Shown here in pieces: positions 63,197 through 64,000 of a stretch of 64,000 bases of DNA. The DNA is taken from the NCBI GenBank assembly GCA_019187195.1, contig JABAQT010000023.1:1-64000 (forward strand). Reading direction: 5' to 3'. Numbering within the stretch: the first letter of the stretch is position 1; every line of letters begins with the position of its first letter. A model generated the notes under the pieces. It saw only the letters and a program-made list of their open reading frames with translations, was not told the origin of the DNA and searched no databases. The DNA comes from Bryobacteraceae bacterium (lineage in GTDB: Bacteria; Acidobacteriota; Terriglobia; Bryobacterales; Bryobacteraceae). The translations under genes were made by a program, and so were the position numbers.

Positions 63197-63556
63197 TCAT
63201 GACGGAAGCTTTTCGAATTCCAGCAGATCGCCCACCTGGGAAGATGTCGCCTCCGCCATGCCGGCCGGCAACTCGAGCACCGAATGCGCCCGCAAACACG
63301 CGGAGATCCGCCGCTTCGCCATGCGCTCCCGGATCTTCAATATCTTGCGGGATTTATTCAAGTACAGAACGTCTATTTCAAACTTCATTCCAAACGTATG
63401 CACGGCCTCGCACGGCACAATCCACAAGCCGTCGCCGGGCTGGAGGGTTTCGTGTTTCAACAGCCCGGTTCTCCGCTTCGCGCTCGTGTCCGCCACGGTG
63501 GCGGCCTCGGCGAGCAGCGTCCCCCTGCTTGCGTTGCGCACTTTGATCCTTGACAA
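63197..63556 (-). CDS. DUF192 family protein
   Basis: 119 aa. The domain is clear: RTGLLKHETLQPGDGLWIVPCEAVHTFGMKFEIDVLYLNKSRKIL, then ACLRAHSVLELPAGM and QVGDLLEFEKL. DUF192 proteins usually carry a signal or are cytoplasmic and have no proved function. No signal peptide is seen. Its ATG side faces a gene at 63697 on the other strand, 140 nt apart. Confidence 0.88.
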   Translation of the reverse strand: MSRIKVRNASRGTLLAEAATVADTSAKRRTGLLKHETLQPGDGLWIVPCEAVHTFGMKFEIDVLYLNKSRKILKIRERMAKRRISACLRAHSVLELPAGMAEATSSQVGDLLEFEKLPS

Positions 63557-63696
63557 GGCTCAGCTCCCCCACCTTCATAGGATTTGCCGGAATGCAGCTT
63601 CCGGAGAACCGGAAGGGTTTAGACTAGCGGATTGGTGCACGGGTTGGCAATTCCAGGTCCGCCGGTAGCGCCGGGCGAACATCGGGAGGTGAAGGG

Positions 63697-64000
63697 ATGC
63701 GGTGGCTGATTCTCGCGCTTGGCGCGCTGAGCCTGTGGGGGCAGGGAAGACCCTCGGTGACAATCGAAGGCGAGGTGGCGCGGGCCGTGATCGACCTTCG
63801 TGGCGGGAGTTGGGTTCAATTCGAATTTCGCGATCAGAAGCTGAATCCGCTGGTGTGGGCGAATGCCGGTCCGGTCTCCGAGGCCCGCGCGATGGGGCAT
63901 TTTCTCTGCCTCGACCGTTGGGGCCAACCCTCCGCCGCCGAAGGCGCCAACGGCATGCCCTTTCACGGTGAAGCGACTCGAGTCGAGTGGAAGGCCGGGA
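63697..64000 (+). CDS. exported protein, 3' part beyond the window
   Basis: At least 101 residues from ATG 63697 with GGGAGG upstream. A signal peptide (MRWLILALGALSLWGQG) precedes a beta-rich region (VTIEGEVARAVIDLRGGSWVQFEF, VWANAGPVSEARAMGHFLCLDRW, AEGANGMPFHGEATRVEW). This resembles an aldose-epimerase/galactose-mutarotase-like beta fold, but the rest is missing and I cannot give a firm name. Confidence 0.6.
   Translation, partial: MRWLILALGALSLWGQGRPSVTIEGEVARAVIDLRGGSWVQFEFRDQKLNPLVWANAGPVSEARAMGHFLCLDRWGQPSAAEGANGMPFHGEATRVEWKAG

Noticed and set aside
1..64000. tRNA, rRNA, CRISPR arrays, insertion sequences, prophage or att sites
   Set aside because: Scanned by eye for cloverleaf ends, T-loop GTTCGAATC-type sequence, direct repeats with spacers and transposase motifs; none was convincing. 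The selC tRNA was looked for near selA and not found.

Overview
The window looks like a chromosomal segment of a GC-rich Acidobacteriota bacterium, most likely of the Bryobacterales/Solibacter type. This is inferred from gene content, not from an rRNA: a VWFA-related protein of the acidobacterial kind, a planctomycete-type cytochrome/DUF1549/DUF1553 gene next to DUF1501, DUF4384 proteins with a caspase-TPR protein, many exported S9 peptidases and amidohydrolases, and a class II (B12) ribonucleotide reductase. I see no rRNA, tRNA, CRISPR array, insertion sequence, prophage or origin. Housekeeping genes alternate with exported enzymes, and composition looks even throughout.

Layout. 37-5751 (+): metallophosphoesterase, S9 peptidase, PIG-L deacetylase and selA. 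6043-8408 (+): an M48 lipoprotein protease behind a structured leader, then an overlapping VWFA-like protein. 8575-11471 (-): small secreted protein, DoxX, and an unknown protein with a Gfo/Idh/MocA oxidoreductase. 11729-14775 (+): icd-purE-purK. 14903-16021: BON protein and a convergent GAF protein. 16239-19963 (+): two exported DUF4384 proteins and an exported caspase/EF-hand/PEGA/TPR protein. 20040-23019 (+): two-TM protein, galK and an amidohydrolase joined by start-stop overlaps. 23026-26952: alpha/beta hydrolase, HhH protein, amino-acid permease, thiE. 26974-33178 (+): iolB, PSCyt/DUF1553, DUF1501, LamG-VanZ and a 51-residue ORF. 33209-42917: pyk, ftsK, DUF2203, yjbQ, DUF5009, der, a short siroheme-synthase domain, guaB. 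43037-51248: M23-like protein, amidohydrolase, PEP-mutase-like enzyme, D-threonine-aldolase-like protein, nrdJ. 51554-60587: GH95-like hydrolase and a five-gene overlapping minus-strand operon (aminotransferase, S9 peptidase, CBM9-like, two phosphohexomutases). 60626-64000: small protein, a PAS kinase without its phosphoacceptor histidine, YCII protein, DUF192 and a gene cut by the window edge.

Regulation visible in the DNA: two NrdR-box-like 16-mers, 30 bp apart, lie upstream of nrdJ. Three divergent pairs (thiE/iolB, der/siroheme domain, alpha/beta hydrolase/HhH) share tiny intergenic regions holding near-symmetric -10 elements 6-10 nt from an ATG, with no Shine-Dalgarno on at least one side, which suggests bidirectional promoters and leaderless mRNAs. 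Several strong hairpins separate convergent genes.

The best candidate for an under-described system is the exported caspase/DUF4384 triad at 16239-19963. Also worth attention are the histidine-less kinase, the overlapping surface-sugar operon containing an S9 peptidase, and the iolB/PSCyt/DUF1501/VanZ run.
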